From contig NZ_BMTP01000005.1 in the NCBI RefSeq assembly GCF_014649735.1, positions 124,001-188,000 on the forward strand: a stretch of DNA of 64,000 nucleotides, in the 5' to 3' direction. Numbering within the stretch: position 1 is the first letter of the stretch; the number at the start of each line of letters is the position of its first letter. Source of the DNA: Streptomyces lavendofoliae (GTDB lineage Bacteria; Actinomycetota; Actinomycetes; Streptomycetales; Streptomycetaceae). A model generated the notes under the pieces. The model was given only the letters and a program-made list of their open reading frames with translations, did not search any database and was not told the origin of the DNA. The translations under genes and the position numbers were made by a program. Shown one piece after another: positions 63,396 through 64,000 of the stretch.

Positions 63396-63931
63396 CCACG
63401 ACCACCACCGCCACGCGCCACGACCGGCGGATGTACGCGATCATGAACAGGCCCGGGGCGCAGGCCATGAGCCGCACCGCCGCCCGCCGCCGCGGCTGGG
63501 TCGCGGCGCACATCGCGCTCACCGCCGCCGGGGTGGCGTTCTGGCTCGGCAGCGTGCACGCCGGCCCGCGGTGGGTGCCGTTCGGCCTGCTGGCCGTAAT
63601 CGTCCCCTGGTGCGTCGCCATGGGCGTGATCAACGGCGCCACCCGCGGGCTGCTGCAACTGCGCGGCCGGATGCTGGACGAGCGCCAGTACGCCGAGCGG
63701 GACCGGGTCCGCTCGCTCGCCCACCGCATCACCCTGGTGCTGCTGTTCGCCGGCGCGGCCGGCGCGGGGACGGCGACCTTGCTCGCCGGGGTCCGCTTCG
63801 ACGGTGGAGCGCTGTTCCCGGTGCTGTTCGCGCTGCTGGTCACGCACTGGATGCTGCCCTCGTGGGTGGCCTGTCTGCGGGTTCGGGACGACGCGCCCGA
63901 CGAGGTCCTCGACACCACCGGTGGTCACTGA
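63392..63931 (+). CDS. Four-helix membrane protein in HTH operon
   Basis: A 179-residue protein with a basic N terminus, helices near 38-56, 63-80, 113-133 and 138-155, and an LDERQYAERDR charged loop between. The GTG overlaps the regulator's stop. I do not recognise a family; the fusion-like coupling with a small HTH suggests that the pair senses a membrane or envelope state. 69 bp of non-coding sequence remain to the window end. Confidence 0.8.
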   Translation: MTTTTTATRHDRRMYAIMNRPGAQAMSRTAARRRGWVAAHIALTAAGVAFWLGSVHAGPRWVPFGLLAVIVPWCVAMGVINGATRGLLQLRGRMLDERQYAERDRVRSLAHRITLVLLFAGAAGAGTATLLAGVRFDGGALFPVLFALLVTHWMLPSWVACLRVRDDAPDEVLDTTGGH

Positions 63932-64000
63932 GCGCGACGGCGGGGATACCCCGGCCCGGAGTGAGCAAACCCACTTTCACGCATGCTTTCCGTTCCTGAG

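Overview
The window is high-GC DNA, with G or C at most third codon positions, frequent GTG starts, compact divergent and convergent gene pairs, and proteins diagnostic of Streptomyces: PASTA-less membrane Ser/Thr kinases, LAXTG sortase substrates, a PerM homologue and RDD proteins. Gene order (kinase cluster, guaA, pcrA, M23 peptidase, icmB, sucCD, perM, purNH, folD, mdh) matches the core arm of a Streptomyces chromosome, and part of it (chorismate mutase, UvrD1, M23 peptidase, sucCD, PerM, purNH) is also shared with Mycobacterium. I see no phage, IS element, CRISPR array, tRNA or rRNA.

Layout. 0-9.2 kb: four tandem transmembrane Ser/Thr kinase genes. The first runs off the left edge and the second is a pseudokinase. 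9.3-12.8 kb: an aldehyde dehydrogenase and a GMC oxidoreductase. 12.9-16 kb: two divergent LAXTG wall-anchored proteins. 16.6-17.1 kb: chorismate mutase behind a likely Phe/Tyr leader-peptide attenuator, divergent from guaA. 18.9-25.2 kb: cupin, DoxX, a PspC/LiaF-like envelope-stress module with its two-component system, and a membrane esterase. 25.5-33.7 kb: cell-wall hydrolases (two NlpC/P60, one M23), one behind a ydaO-type c-di-AMP riboswitch, interleaved with pcrA and a lipase. 34 kb: the small subunit of isobutyryl-CoA mutase.

34.9-43.2 kb holds the most interesting block. A divergent cluster encodes a SWIM zinc-finger protein and a DUF5691 protein on one arm, and a MoxR AAA+ ATPase, a DUF5682 protein and a VWA protein on the other, with an MmpS-like lipoprotein in between. 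This gene set corresponds to the uncharacterised E. coli yehL-yehM-yehP-yehQ genes. Both arms, and the pcrA helicase gene, carry a TTGTCAGTG-N8-TANNNT element. That is the RecA-NDp/PafBC promoter of the LexA-independent actinobacterial DNA-damage response, which suggests this chaperone-like system is DNA-damage induced.

43.3-64 kb: two low-complexity secreted proteins; sucCD behind two dyad operators; an unusual XRE-sigma-membrane fusion; perM and a partner membrane gene; purNH; a recently duplicated RDD pair; folD and a DUF3017 gene; a dimeric-type NADP isocitrate dehydrogenase; an XRE/DUF2690 membrane regulator; mdh; an acyltransferase; and a small HTH/membrane-protein operon. The TCA-cycle genes icd, sucCD and mdh and the purine/one-carbon genes guaA, purNH and folD make this a housekeeping region with accessory envelope and stress modules between.
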